From Dysgonomonas gadei ATCC BAA-286 (GTDB taxonomy: Bacteria; Bacteroidota; Bacteroidia; Bacteroidales; Dysgonomonadaceae): DNA of 64,000 nt. Each line of letters starts with the position of its first letter. Position 1 is the stretch's first letter. Below the pieces are notes generated by a model. That model did not search any database and was not told the origin of the DNA. It saw only the letters and a list, made by a program, of their open reading frames with translations. Shown piece by piece: positions 55,501 through 63,704 of the stretch. Position numbers and translations under genes: made by a program. The stretch covers positions 1-64,000 of the forward strand of contig NZ_GL891993.1 of assembly GCF_000213555.1 (NCBI RefSeq). Direction: 5' to 3'.

Positions 55501-57080
55501 AGCCATATACCGTGAAATTTAAAAAGGTAGATGAGAATACAATCCGGATAAATAATAAAGACTCTGCTGATATACAGCTGAGTATTGAGGGAAGATATAG
55601 AGAAACCGGAACATCGAAACTGTTACAGGATATAGCAGAATATTCAGCGCGTGGGCTAATGTCGGTGCGCACATTAGGGTTTAATTACTCAAGGCATAAC
55701 GAAACGTATATTTCAGGTTTCAAACCGGGCATAGGTGATGCATTCGGTCAGAAGGGTTCCGATTACGGAATGGTTCCGGGACTTGGTTTTGCTTTCGGAC
55801 TAGAGGGCGGTGATGATTTTATACAAAAGTCGATAGACAGGGACTGGCTTGTAGGCAATGTTATGAATGTCTCCCCATCGGTATTTAACACGGCCGAAAC
55901 ATTCGAGTTCAGAGCGCAGATAGAACCGTTTAAGGACTTCAAGATAGAGTTGAATGCCAAACATGAGAATAATAAACGGACTGAAGTTCAGTATACTGTT
56001 TTAGAAGATGGTACTCCGAATACCTCGAGAACATTCGGCGGCAACTTTTCTATGACTACTGTGGCTTTGTCTTCAGCTCTTAAAAGCAGCAATGCCGGAA
56101 ATGATTACTATTCGGCAGCTTTTGAAAAATTCCTTGTAAACAGGTATCGTATAAAAAACAGACTTGAGGCTAAATATAGAAATACTTCTTATCCCGGCGG
56201 GGGCTTTATCAGCGAAAATACTCCGGGCCTTATCGGTCAGCCTTATTCGGCTGCCACAGGCGAAGTCGATGTTAATTCCGCAGATGTGCTTATTCCGGCA
56301 TTTATATCTGCTTATACAGGGCGTAGCGCAAATAATATCGCGCTCACGGCGTTTCCGTCCTTGTTATCTATACTGCCTAACTGGACAGTGGCATATGATG
56401 GGCTGACTGGCATCCCGCTTATAAAAGAGAAATTTAAGAATTTACGGCTCAATCACGCATATACCTGTTACTATCAGGTGAGTAATTATAATTCTTTCTC
56501 AAATTGGGTACAGGCAGATGACGAACTCGGATATATACGTGATATCCTCAGTGGAAATCCGGTGCCGTCTTCACCATACAATATATCATCGGTCGGTATA
56601 TCCGAAGTGTTTAATCCTCTATTTGGAGTCGAGGGTACACTGAATAATAATATGACAATCAATACACGTTATAATAATGCACGTACTTTAACCTTAAATA
56701 TGTCATCTTATCAGATCATAGAATCTCTGCAAAAAGAATTTGTAGTCGGATTCGGATATCGTATCAATGAATTCAACCGTCTCATAGGACTGAGCCAGAA
56801 GTCAACAGGGCAGTTCAATAACGATTTGAATATAAAAGCAGATCTGTCGCATAAAACAGTTGAAGCCTTGCTTCGTAAGATTCAGGAAAATTTTACGCAG
56901 GCAACAAGTGGCACGACTATTGTAACGTTAAAAATATCTGCGGATTATGCAATGAGCAGGTCTTTGACTTTGAGAGCGTTCTATGATCGTATCCTCAACA
57001 GGCCATTAATTTCATCGTCGTCATATTCGACAACAAACAGTAATTTTGGAATAAGCTTAAAATTTATTTTGCTACAATAA
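49587..57080 (+). CDS. sprA: Type IX secretion translocon SprA (Sov)
   Basis: 2497 aa, the expected size for the 36-stranded outer-membrane barrel through which type IX cargo passes. A TTG start gives MKKYIKYLFVTTLLI, a signal peptide to about residue 35 (FFAYADQ). No in-frame ATG lies nearby upstream or early, so TTG is likely real. Features include PLYYSYSNQTTTPKYDPFD and the RSLGFNYLPSHIAFNSN block late in the protein, and a terminal barrel strand SNFGISLKFILLQ. It lies 74 bases after ruvA. Confidence 0.95.
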   Translation: MKKYIKYLFVTTLLISSVSLFSGIIGKTDSFFAYADQLQSQDTVPRYPVKKTQITTYKDLKDNTPADLKTPSNIETSVEYDPNTKLYIFRTKVGDQEISTPFSLTPKEYMDYTLKRSMSNYFKGKNVETYDNKDEKDEFSLKDIKLDIGPAEKLFGPGGVKVRTQGYVEATMGVKHTSTDNPTLSERNRSKTAFEFNEDIQMNVTASVGDKINFDMNYDTKALFDFDSKKLKLAYEGKEDEIIKRIEAGNVSMATTNSLINGGTSLFGINTELQFGKLRVNMVVSQQESESQTTSSKGGIQTNEYEFKADQYDANRHFFISNYFRDNYDKAMSKLPFIQSPVNITNIEVWVTNKRGDYTQSRNIVAFADIGEHTKIKNNKWTATIGKPDNPDNDANNLYATIKAEKPGARDISQITGLFSGYIQSGLDYEKIESARLLTQAEYTFNPQLGYISLTSALQADEVLAVAYTYRANGKDYQVGELATNIVDKYDSGNPKSGALFVKLIKPVSLSPRSYTWDMMMKNVYKVSDNAVQQDHFRLNISYQSDTIGTYINYIPEGNIKNELLLRVMNLDRLDSRNNEVTNKEGAKGDGIFDFVEGYTVKSQNGRVFFPVVEPFGSHLRQKIGNNSIADKYVYQELYDSTLTVAQQIAEKNKFKISGSYRGSGSSNAEIDLNATNIPQGSVKLTAAGATLVEGVDYIVDYIAGRVTIINQNLLDSNTPIQVSSEGRTFNMQRKTLLGLNLSYDISKNFNIGGTIMHYYEKPLTMKTQIGDESVKNTLWGLNTSYKTESMWLTNLVDKLPFVEATQPSQISFNAEFAQMIPGHYQSKEAGGYSYLDDFESSQSRIDIKNPYAWTLASTPFGAKGKDNKVLFEEAKLSNQIEYGMNRAMLSWFMIDNLFTRKGSSLTPNHIKNDQDQLSNHFVREINMYEIYPNKDVPYNESATLPALNLSFYPNERGPYNLDATNIDSDGKLRDPETRWGGITRRMDVRDFEASNVEYIEFWLMDPFVYDKTAKGGDLYINLGEISEDVLKDGKKFFENGLPVNDDPDAVETTVWGKVPKRQSTVYAFDDNAGSDARRKQDVGLNGLSTAEEFIFGTYSKYLQDYDAKLSAAAREKLKADRFSPLNDPAGDTYHFYRGADYDRDEVSILDRYKYYNNTEGNSPDTKQTSESYSTAARPVPDVEDIDQDNTLNETEAYFQYRIELDPKKMNVGENYIADSRKVEVPLRNGTTGEVTWYQFKVPVRQGEKIGNISDFKSIRFMRMFMTGFNQTTFLRFGTLQLVRGDWRAYEQTLNKNNEPSGNGTLDIATVNIEENSDRKPVGYVLPPGLSRVTDPDQAQMTKENEQSLSMRIHELSAGDARAIYKNTYYDLRRYKRLQMFTHAEELIDGEKLVRGDFTIFIRLGSDYKNNYYEYEIPLVITPEGSTDRNVVWPNENMFDFPLELLKDVKLHRNREKRKAGSTVSYTTLYYEYDPDKQNNRVSVIGNPSLSEINVIMVGVRNNSTVVKSGEVWINELRLTDFDEEGGWAAQGNLNVALSDLGTINLSGRKETVGFGALDQKLMERRSDDYHTYSIAANIELGKFFPEKAKVSLPLYYSYSNQTTTPKYDPFDQDVTLKEALSIVETKAEKDSIKSLAQEKTTTKSISVNNVKVNIQSKTPMPYDPANFSFGYSYSQSETKNPTTVYDVTKNYRATFNYAYSPMVKTWEPFKNAKSKSGAAKFARSLGFNYLPSHIAFNSNIVRYYTETALRDIESYRLGGGTSSEFLSWSQSFLWDRDFNIDWDFTRNLKFSFQSGTRAEIEEPYLQVNKKLNRDDYDTWKDAVMRSLKSLGDPLSYRQTVKVTYQLPFKNIPAMDWVTSNAGYTSGYQWDRGANIDSVEIGNTISNTMTLDLTNRFSMTALYNKSSFLKRVNDRFDAKRRPQSPSQREREKREPERRRFTQNVLLQRDTTATITHGLNTKNIQVTARKDGKPYTVKFKKVDENTIRINNKDSADIQLSIEGRYRETGTSKLLQDIAEYSARGLMSVRTLGFNYSRHNETYISGFKPGIGDAFGQKGSDYGMVPGLGFAFGLEGGDDFIQKSIDRDWLVGNVMNVSPSVFNTAETFEFRAQIEPFKDFKIELNAKHENNKRTEVQYTVLEDGTPNTSRTFGGNFSMTTVALSSALKSSNAGNDYYSAAFEKFLVNRYRIKNRLEAKYRNTSYPGGGFISENTPGLIGQPYSAATGEVDVNSADVLIPAFISAYTGRSANNIALTAFPSLLSILPNWTVAYDGLTGIPLIKEKFKNLRLNHAYTCYYQVSNYNSFSNWVQADDELGYIRDILSGNPVPSSPYNISSVGISEVFNPLFGVEGTLNNNMTINTRYNNARTLTLNMSSYQIIESLQKEFVVGFGYRINEFNRLIGLSQKSTGQFNNDLNIKADLSHKTVEALLRKIQENFTQATSGTTIVTLKISADYAMSRSLTLRAFYDRILNRPLISSSSYSTTNSNFGISLKFILLQ

Positions 57081-57238
57081 AAAATATTTATAAGCTTGCA
57101 TAGAAAAAATATTTCCTTTATGTTTATTTTTTCAAATGTTAAACAATATCTTTGTGTTAATTGTTAAATAGTAAAATCGAGACCTATAAAATTTATTTAA
57201 TTAAAGTAAGCAAGTCTTGGTAGAATAGAGAGGCTAAA

Positions 57239-58819
57239 ATGAAAAAATCGACAATATGGATACTCGCCGGAATAATGGCATTTGCGTTCTTTGGCCTATT
57301 GTACTTACAAATAACCTACCTTAGAGAATCGATAAGGATAAGGAGTGATCAGTTTAATGAAATTATAAACAGAAGCCTTTTGCAGGTTTCTCGTAGTTTG
57401 GAACTCGATCAGACACAGAAGTATCTGAATGAGGCATTTCTCGAGAATCAGAAAAAACAGGCGGCCGCTTATAACAGATCATTATCTTTGCAGAATCAGA
57501 TGCAGGAAGAAACAGTAACGCATCAGCAAAGAGTGAAGATGACAGCTCCCGATATGGAGATAAACATGGAGTTGAATATGTCGACCACTACTCAAACTCC
57601 GAAGAGTCAGATTTTCCAGTCGCCGAGCAAAGGTGGGACGAATGCTATATCGAAAACGATATTCGGTATGCAGGATGAACAAAAAAAGAAATATCTTTAC
57701 GAGAGCGATATAATGAACGAGGTATTGAACCGTATTATAAATACGGCAAGTAATATACCTATAGCAGAACGGGTGAATTTGAAATCGCTTGAGGTTCTTA
57801 TCAGAAACGAGATAAAAGGGAATGGGATAGAGTTGCCATTCCAGTACGAAGTGGTGGATAAAAACGACAAGCCGATATATCAGCAGCCGTTTTTTACGAT
57901 GCAAAACAGGAAGGACTATTATTTGCAATCGTTGTTTCCTAACGATCCGCAGGATAAGGTTACATACCTGAAGGTATATTTCCCGGATAAGGATAAATAC
58001 TTGTTTAGTGAAGTAAAATTTCTATATCCGTCAATTTTGTTTACCTTTATATTGCTGGTAACATTTATTATAATCATTTACATCACATTCCGCCAAAAGC
58101 GTTTGTCGGAAATGAAGAGTGATTTCATGAATAATATGACACATGAACTGAAGACGCCTGTGTCAACAATCTCATTAGCAGCACAAATGCTTAAAGATGG
58201 CTCCATCACGAAGTCTCCGGAAGTTTTCAAACATATATCAGGCGTGATAAATGATGAAACCGAACGGCTAAGTTTTCAGGTAGAAAAAGTTTTGCAGATG
58301 TCTCTTTTCGAGAAGCAAAAAGCAACACTGAAAATGAAAGAACTGGATGCCAATGATGTTGTTGTAAGTGTAGCTAATACTTTCCAGATAAAAGTCGAAA
58401 AATTCGGAGGTAATCTGGATATCGATTTGGAAGCCACAGAATCAGCTATTGAAGCAGATAAAATGCATTTTACCAATGTGTTATTTAACTTATTAGATAA
58501 TGCAGTGAAGTACAGAAGAGAAGATGTACCGCTGGAATTGATGATACGTACATGGAATAGCAATAATAAACTATATATCTCAGTAGAAGATAATGGTATA
58601 GGTATAAAGAAAGAATTTGTAAAGAAGATATTTGAACGTTTCTATCGCGTATCTACAGGCAACCGGCACGATGTGAAAGGCTTTGGTCTGGGATTGGCAT
58701 ATGTGAGGAAAATAGTTGAAGATCACAAAGGAACTATAAAAGCTGAGAGTGAATTAGGTAAAGGCACCAAATTTATAATCTGCCTGCCTATAATGAAGAA
58801 TAATGAGCAACTCAAATAA
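57239..58819 (+). CDS. rprX: Sensor histidine kinase (RprX-like)
   Basis: 526 aa. TM1 about 7-27, an extracytoplasmic sensor region about 28-260 without a known domain, TM2 about 262-284. HisKA phospho-site H302 in MTHELKTPVSTISL. HATPase boxes: N (FNLLDNAVKYRRED), G1 (DNGIGI) and G2 (GFGLGLAYV). The pair with the next gene matches RprX/RprY of Bacteroides and Porphyromonas. The gap between them is 22 bases. Confidence 0.85.
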   Translation: MKKSTIWILAGIMAFAFFGLLYLQITYLRESIRIRSDQFNEIINRSLLQVSRSLELDQTQKYLNEAFLENQKKQAAAYNRSLSLQNQMQEETVTHQQRVKMTAPDMEINMELNMSTTTQTPKSQIFQSPSKGGTNAISKTIFGMQDEQKKKYLYESDIMNEVLNRIINTASNIPIAERVNLKSLEVLIRNEIKGNGIELPFQYEVVDKNDKPIYQQPFFTMQNRKDYYLQSLFPNDPQDKVTYLKVYFPDKDKYLFSEVKFLYPSILFTFILLVTFIIIIYITFRQKRLSEMKSDFMNNMTHELKTPVSTISLAAQMLKDGSITKSPEVFKHISGVINDETERLSFQVEKVLQMSLFEKQKATLKMKELDANDVVVSVANTFQIKVEKFGGNLDIDLEATESAIEADKMHFTNVLFNLLDNAVKYRREDVPLELMIRTWNSNNKLYISVEDNGIGIKKEFVKKIFERFYRVSTGNRHDVKGFGLGLAYVRKIVEDHKGTIKAESELGKGTKFIICLPIMKNNEQLK

Positions 58820-58841
58820 ATTGTATGTAAATAAGTAAGTT

Positions 58842-59555
58842 ATGGAAGAAAAATTGAAATTATTTTTATGTGAAGATGATGAGAATCTTGGTATGCTGCT
58901 AAGAGAGTATCTTCAGGCAAAAGGTTATGACACTGACCTTTACATTGATGGGGAAGTTGGATACAAAGGTTTTGTAAAAGAAAAGTATGACCTATGTATT
59001 CTGGATGTGATGATGCCTAAAAAAGATGGTATCACTCTGGTAAAAGAAATCAGAGCAATCAATACAGAAATTCCGATCATATTCTTAACAGCTAAGAATA
59101 TGAAGGATGATATCCTTGAAGGCTTTAAGGCCGGAGCTGACGACTATATTACAAAACCGTTCAGCATGGAAGAGCTTGTTCTTCGTATCGAGGCTATTTT
59201 CCGTCGTGTAAAAGGAAAGAGAAGTAAAGAACAACAGGTTTACCAATTCGGTAATATGAACTTTGACACTCAAAAGCAGATTCTGACTATCAATGGTGAA
59301 AGTACTAAACTGACTACCAAAGAAGCGGAGCTTTTAGCTTTGTTATGTGCTCATGCTAACGACATATTGGAAAGAAATCATGCCCTGAAACAAATCTGGG
59401 TTGATGACAACTATTTCAATGCCCGTAGTATGGACGTATATATCACAAAGTTGCGTAAGCTGTTGAAACCGGACCCAAGTATTGAGATCATCAATATCCA
59501 CGGTAAAGGTTATAAACTGATTGCCCCTGTGAACGAGGAAGAAGGAGCTGAATAA
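58842..59555 (+). CDS. rprY: OmpR-family response regulator (RprY-like)
   Basis: 237 aa. Receiver domain about 6-120 with phospho-acceptor D55 in CILDVMMPKKDG, conserved CEDDE at 10-14 and TKPFS. Winged-helix DNA-binding domain about 135-230, ending INIHGKGYKLIAP. RprY of Porphyromonas gingivalis regulates oxidative-stress and ion-transport genes; the same role is inferred here. Confidence 0.88.
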   Translation: MEEKLKLFLCEDDENLGMLLREYLQAKGYDTDLYIDGEVGYKGFVKEKYDLCILDVMMPKKDGITLVKEIRAINTEIPIIFLTAKNMKDDILEGFKAGADDYITKPFSMEELVLRIEAIFRRVKGKRSKEQQVYQFGNMNFDTQKQILTINGESTKLTTKEAELLALLCAHANDILERNHALKQIWVDDNYFNARSMDVYITKLRKLLKPDPSIEIINIHGKGYKLIAPVNEEEGAE

Positions 59556-59575
59556 TATCAGTCCGAATATAGAGT

Positions 59576-59603
59576 AAAAAGCCGGTATTAACCGGCTTTT
59601 TTT
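59576..59603. terminator. Bidirectional terminator, rprY/EamA gene
   Basis: AAAAAGCCGGT with ACCGGCTTTTTTT around ATTA; U-rich on both strands. Confidence 0.9.
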
Positions 59604-59605
59604 AT

Positions 59606-60508
59606 TTAGTCAATAGCCTTTTTCCGCAAATACTTTGTCAGATATTCATTGAATACGATACCAAATACGATGAGGAATAATCCCAGATATGTAGTCACGT
59701 ATATTTGCTCTCCTAATACCAAATGGATCAGGAAAAGGGAAATAAACGGCGATAGATAGCACATCTGATTCACCAGAGCCGGATTATTCGTTTTCCTTAT
59801 AGCCAGTCCGAAAAATATAAATGGTATCCCCATCTCAAAAGCGCCTACATAGATACTCGATAATACTCCCGGTACAGAATTCAGACTGACTCCTGCAAAC
59901 AAAGCTCCTATCAGTAAGTATAACGAGCCAAACAGGAAGCTGAGGAACAATGCGATTATTCCATCCACTTTTTTATTCTGATTGTTTACTATCCAATAGC
60001 TTGCCCATAAAAATGCACTTAAGAAAGCGAGTAGTAATCCTGTAATAGGTAAACTCTGTCCGCTTATACCACCCGAACCTAACGATATAAGAGCTACTCC
60101 TCCGAGAGATAGTGCCATACCAATATACTTCATCTTGGGTATTGGCTGGCGGGCAATAATAGCCAGTAAAACGAGTAATACAATCGGCCAGGCATAGTTT
60201 ATCGGTTGTGCCACTTGCGCATGCAGTAAAGCATACGATTTAAAAAGGACCAGATAGTAAGCCACGGGATTCAATAAACCGACCAATGCAAACCATCCCC
60301 ACTGTCTGGCAGGGAGAGTTTTCAGGTCAGTCCATTTTTTCAGTATAGTCATTGCTATGCTGAATATGAGCAATGCCGTAAAACTGGCAACCAAAAGCAT
60401 CTCAAAATGAGAGAAATACTTCAGTGCCATTTTAAACATCGTAGCTACTGTAGACCAGCTTAATACGGCAATGCCACCATAAATAAGCGCTTTATTGCTA
60501 TCCTGCAT
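59606..60508 (-). CDS. EamA-family (DMT) permease
   Basis: 300 aa with ten hydrophobic segments as two EamA repeats; second repeat from about 150. Substrate unknown, often amino acids or metabolites exported. It starts 2 bases after the aminopeptidase P stop, so the two are probably one operon. Confidence 0.88.
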   Translation of the reverse strand: MQDSNKALIYGGIAVLSWSTVATMFKMALKYFSHFEMLLVASFTALLIFSIAMTILKKWTDLKTLPARQWGWFALVGLLNPVAYYLVLFKSYALLHAQVAQPINYAWPIVLLVLLAIIARQPIPKMKYIGMALSLGGVALISLGSGGISGQSLPITGLLLAFLSAFLWASYWIVNNQNKKVDGIIALFLSFLFGSLYLLIGALFAGVSLNSVPGVLSSIYVGAFEMGIPFIFFGLAIRKTNNPALVNQMCYLSPFISLFLIHLVLGEQIYVTTYLGLFLIVFGIVFNEYLTKYLRKKAID

Positions 60509-60510
60509 CG

Positions 60511-61884
60511 TTATCTTAATGCTTCTACTTCTTCGGTAGTCAGTGGTATCTTTTTACCTAACCTGCGAGAGCCTGTTTCTGTAATAAGGAAATCTTCTTC
60601 GTTACGCAATCCGCCAAAATCCCTGTATGCCTCCAGCTTGTCGTAATTGATAAATTCTTCGAATTTCTTTTCACCTTTCCATAAGTCTATCAGTTCGGGT
60701 ATAAAGTAGACGCCCGGTTCGATAGTGAGTACAAAACCCGGTTCGAGTTTCCGTCCCAGACGTAACGATTTTCGTCCGAACTGTGTACTTTTGGGCTCTC
60801 CGTTGTAACCTACCCAAACTTCACCCAGATTTTCCATATCATGTACATCAAGCCCCATCATATGTCCCAGTCCGCACTGGAAAAACATCGCATGAGCGCC
60901 GGCTTGTACAGCTTCGTCCATATCACCTTTCATCAGGCCCAGCGATTTCATCCCTTCGCAAATAACCTTTGCCGAAAGTTCATACACTTCTTTGAATGGA
61001 ATGCCCGGCCGTAATGCTTCTACCGATGCAATATGTGAAGCTACCTGAATATCATATACATCTTTTTGGCGGGACGAGAATTTCTTTCCGGCAGGTATGG
61101 TAGACGACATATCGCCTGCATAACCCATTTCAGTTTCTGCTCCGGCATCGATCAGGAACATGTCGCCTTCTTTTACTGTATTTCCGTGATAATGATTATG
61201 CAATGTTTGTCCGTTTACTGTGGCGATAGTAGGGAAGGAGAGCCTTCCTCCGGCTGCATAGGCTACTTCTTCCAGTGCTGCCATCACCTCATATTCTTTC
61301 ATCCCTACACGGACCTTCTTTATCGCGGTAATGTGCATATCGGCTGTAATATCACAGGCCTTTTCTATTTCAGCGATTTCTTCTTCCGATTTATAGATGC
61401 GTTGATTTACCACACCCTGAATAAATGGGAGGGAGGCCTCTTGTTGTGCAGGTTTAACACCAGTCCAGTCCATTAGCCTGAGTTTATGTTCCGCCCTGTA
61501 AGTTGGCAGGTAATGTACTTTCTGTCCTTTAGTTACCGCTTTTGACAGATAACTGCCTAATGATGAATACGGTTGAATATTTGCTACCCCGATTCTTTCA
61601 CTTTTTTCCTTTAATGTAGGTTGTGTGCCCATCCATACTATCTGGTCGATAGTAAGCTCATCTCCGAAGATAATCTCCTTATCTTCGTCTATATTGATAA
61701 CGGCTGCTAGTCCGGCATATGGAAGCCCGAAGAAATAAAGGAATGTGGAATCCTGACGGAAAGGGTAGGTGTTATCTTCATAATTCATTCCGGATTCGTC
61801 GTTTCCTAGGAACAAGAGAATGCCCGAACCTATTGTTTTTTTCAATTGGTTGCGGCGGCTGATGTAAGTTTCTTTTGAAAACAT
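60511..61884 (-). CDS. Xaa-Pro aminopeptidase (aminopeptidase P, M24B)
   Basis: 457 aa. N-terminal creatinase-like domain about 1-170, catalytic pita-bread domain about 175-440. Dinuclear Mn ligands are in FLIDAGAETEMGYAGDMSST, GLGHMMGLDVHDM, TIEPGVYF and GLRNEEDFLIT. No signal peptide. Removes N-terminal residues before proline. Confidence 0.93.
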   Translation of the reverse strand: MFSKETYISRRNQLKKTIGSGILLFLGNDESGMNYEDNTYPFRQDSTFLYFFGLPYAGLAAVINIDEDKEIIFGDELTIDQIVWMGTQPTLKEKSERIGVANIQPYSSLGSYLSKAVTKGQKVHYLPTYRAEHKLRLMDWTGVKPAQQEASLPFIQGVVNQRIYKSEEEIAEIEKACDITADMHITAIKKVRVGMKEYEVMAALEEVAYAAGGRLSFPTIATVNGQTLHNHYHGNTVKEGDMFLIDAGAETEMGYAGDMSSTIPAGKKFSSRQKDVYDIQVASHIASVEALRPGIPFKEVYELSAKVICEGMKSLGLMKGDMDEAVQAGAHAMFFQCGLGHMMGLDVHDMENLGEVWVGYNGEPKSTQFGRKSLRLGRKLEPGFVLTIEPGVYFIPELIDLWKGEKKFEEFINYDKLEAYRDFGGLRNEEDFLITETGSRRLGKKIPLTTEEVEALR

Positions 61885-61924
61885 AATATTATTATTTTAT
61901 ATTGATTACTAATTTATAATTTTC

Positions 61925-62258
61925 TCACCGGGTTAACAAGGTATGAGTTAATAAAAAGCTGACAAACTTTACTCATTTTTACAGTCATCGGTAAACAGTT
62001 AGCAGAAATACAGTTCTTCAACTTATTACTCATTACTTGTTAAAAGGTAACAAAGGTAACACATTTGTCAGCTATTAGTTGATAGCTTTTAACCAATAGC
62101 TTATGTACAAAACCTGACAAACTTGACACATTTTCCACTATTTTCTATCTGTCACTTTTTACCCTCATTGTAAGGTGGGGGATTGAGGGGGCTTATTCAT
62201 TTTTTCAAAGAGCTATCAGCTGACAGCCAAAGGCTATCGGCTAATAATATAGATAAAG
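61925..62258 (-). repeat. Intergenic repeat region D (dispersed GTTAC-rich family), reversed
   Basis: Read on the reverse strand it opens TTTATCTATATTATTAG and GATAGCTCTTTGAAA, then AATCCCCC, then GTGTTACCTTTGTTACC (62039-62062), the linker GAACTGTATTTCTG, and variants of the TGTCA type (62101-62135). The order and orientation match regions B and C, and it again lies upstream of a gene in the same direction (aminopeptidase P). No gene in 61885-62372. Confidence 0.8.
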
Positions 62259-62372
62259 TTTTCAAATACTGATCGGCATAATATATGAAACTTATATTTC
62301 TTTCTGATAAATTCTTTTTGTAGCTATATATTTGGCAGAGATTACAAATGTTTGCCAGCGAGGGTATTCATT

Positions 62373-62867
62373 TTATTTAAGTCTGCCTTTTAACTTTTCA
62401 ATTTCCTCTTTCCAATGTCTCCTGCCGTTAACAACAAATTTTTCTGTTTGTCCACCCATCGTTATAATTGCAAGTCCATTGGGCACAAGTCCCAGTGTAT
62501 TATAAAAACCTACTTCTTTTATTTGTTCTATCTCTATGATGAGTCTATGGTTTTGAATGTTGAATTTATGAGATTGAAACTGAAGTTTGTCAGTCAGTAA
62601 GTAAAGTTTTCCACCAACAGCTTCTCCTTTCATAAAGTGATTAGCATCTCCGGAATGAACAATTACTCTGCCATCAGAATCTTCAATCTGTGTTTGTCGT
62701 TTAACTGTCTTAGAGGTTACAAAGAAATACATTCCTGCTCCAAAGAGAAGTGCTGCAATAGATGCTGTAATTAAAGCGTGATCAGCGCCAAACAGAAATA
62801 CAAAAAAAGCTCCAAATAAAAGCCCAAAGGCAAGTCCTGCCAAAATGGTGTTTTTAATTCTTGTCAT
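62373..62867 (-). CDS. Membrane protein with GRAM/PH-like domain, unknown
   Basis: 164 aa. Two membrane helices near 8-30 and 34-52 (LAFGLLFGAFFVFLFG, IAALLFGAGMYFFV), then a cytoplasmic beta-rich domain: GGKLYLLTDKLQFQSH and GLVPNGLAIITMGGQTEKFV resemble GRAM/bacterial PH folds. Function unknown. Confidence 0.6.
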   Translation of the reverse strand: MTRIKNTILAGLAFGLLFGAFFVFLFGADHALITASIAALLFGAGMYFFVTSKTVKRQTQIEDSDGRVIVHSGDANHFMKGEAVGGKLYLLTDKLQFQSHKFNIQNHRLIIEIEQIKEVGFYNTLGLVPNGLAIITMGGQTEKFVVNGRRHWKEEIEKLKGRLK

Positions 62868-62956
62868 ATTTTATCTTTGTTTCTAAACCGTTCTTAATTG
62901 TTTATATGATGGGCTGCCGTTTCCCCCCGGTGGTATAGCTTATAGATTATTCTATA

Positions 62957-63003
62957 AACGATTTAAATCTTTCAAGATCAATGCCTGAAAGATTTAAATC
63001 GTT
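62957..63003. repeat. Perfect 18-bp inverted repeat
   Basis: AACGATTTAAATCTTTCA (62957-62974) and TGAAAGATTTAAATCGTT (62986-63003) match at 18 of 18, loop of 11. It lies after the stop of the reverse-strand gene at 63055, but no T-run follows on either strand. Confidence 0.7.
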
Positions 63004-63054
63004 ATAATTAAGTTCTGTTTAAATGCGTATAGACGGTTCTCTGGTGCCGGATTC

Positions 63055-63639
63055 TTATTTCAATGCCGATTCGCTGAATTTTAGAACTTCACGTACCGAG
63101 TGCGCCCAGAAATTGCGAAGGCCGAATCCCTGCGCCTTACCATCAGCTTTCCAGCTATCGATAATATTCCGGGTTTTTATATCAAAAAATACAACATCGA
63201 AGTATCCTCTGTTCTTTGCCTTACTTAATCTTTCGGCTATAATGATAACTCCGGTACCATCACTCTCTTTTACCGAAAGGGATTTTACAATGTCTTTTAT
63301 TGTATTGTCCTCCAGTTGATATGCGGCATCTGTAGTAAAAATATCATCGGCTTTGAGGTCTGATATACGTGTTTTAACACCATCAATATAGACACCCAGA
63401 ACTCGTTTTTTCAAATATTTTGCTACATCGTATTTCTTGGCTTCTGTAATGAATAGATTGTTGATATCCTGAAAAGCATATTTGAAATGTTCACCGGATT
63501 CTTTTGCACCATATACCTTCGCATGGGAAAAGTCAACGCCATAAAAATTGATGGCTTCAATGTCTTTTAAAAGCTCTTTTTTCTGGGCAAAACTACATAC
63601 ACTAACCAGTAGGGCAATAACTAAAACTAATTTTTTCAT
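63055..63639 (-). CDS. Secreted protein, unknown
   Basis: 194 aa. Signal peptide about 1-18 (LLVSVCSFAQ). The mature part is a single mixed alpha/beta domain (YGVDFSHAKVYGAKESG, VIIIAERLSKAKNRG, VVFFDIKTRNIIDSW). I do not recognise the family, and its neighbours give no functional hint. Confidence 0.65.
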   Translation of the reverse strand: MKKLVLVIALLVSVCSFAQKKELLKDIEAINFYGVDFSHAKVYGAKESGEHFKYAFQDINNLFITEAKKYDVAKYLKKRVLGVYIDGVKTRISDLKADDIFTTDAAYQLEDNTIKDIVKSLSVKESDGTGVIIIAERLSKAKNRGYFDVVFFDIKTRNIIDSWKADGKAQGFGLRNFWAHSVREVLKFSESALK

Positions 63640-63704
63640 ATAAATAAAATTTTATTAGTGATTTTATACCAAATGTAAGAAAAAGCCTTTTCTTATCAAA
63701 AGAA

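Noticed and set aside
57176..57190. GAGACCT word before rprX as a fifth AGGTC palindrome
   Set aside because: Only one half is present; the partner arm is missing.
62872..62879. Forward TATCTTTG suggesting a small RNA ending at the 62957-63003 stem
   Set aside because: There is no -33 box at suitable spacing and no T-run after the stem, so the support is too thin.
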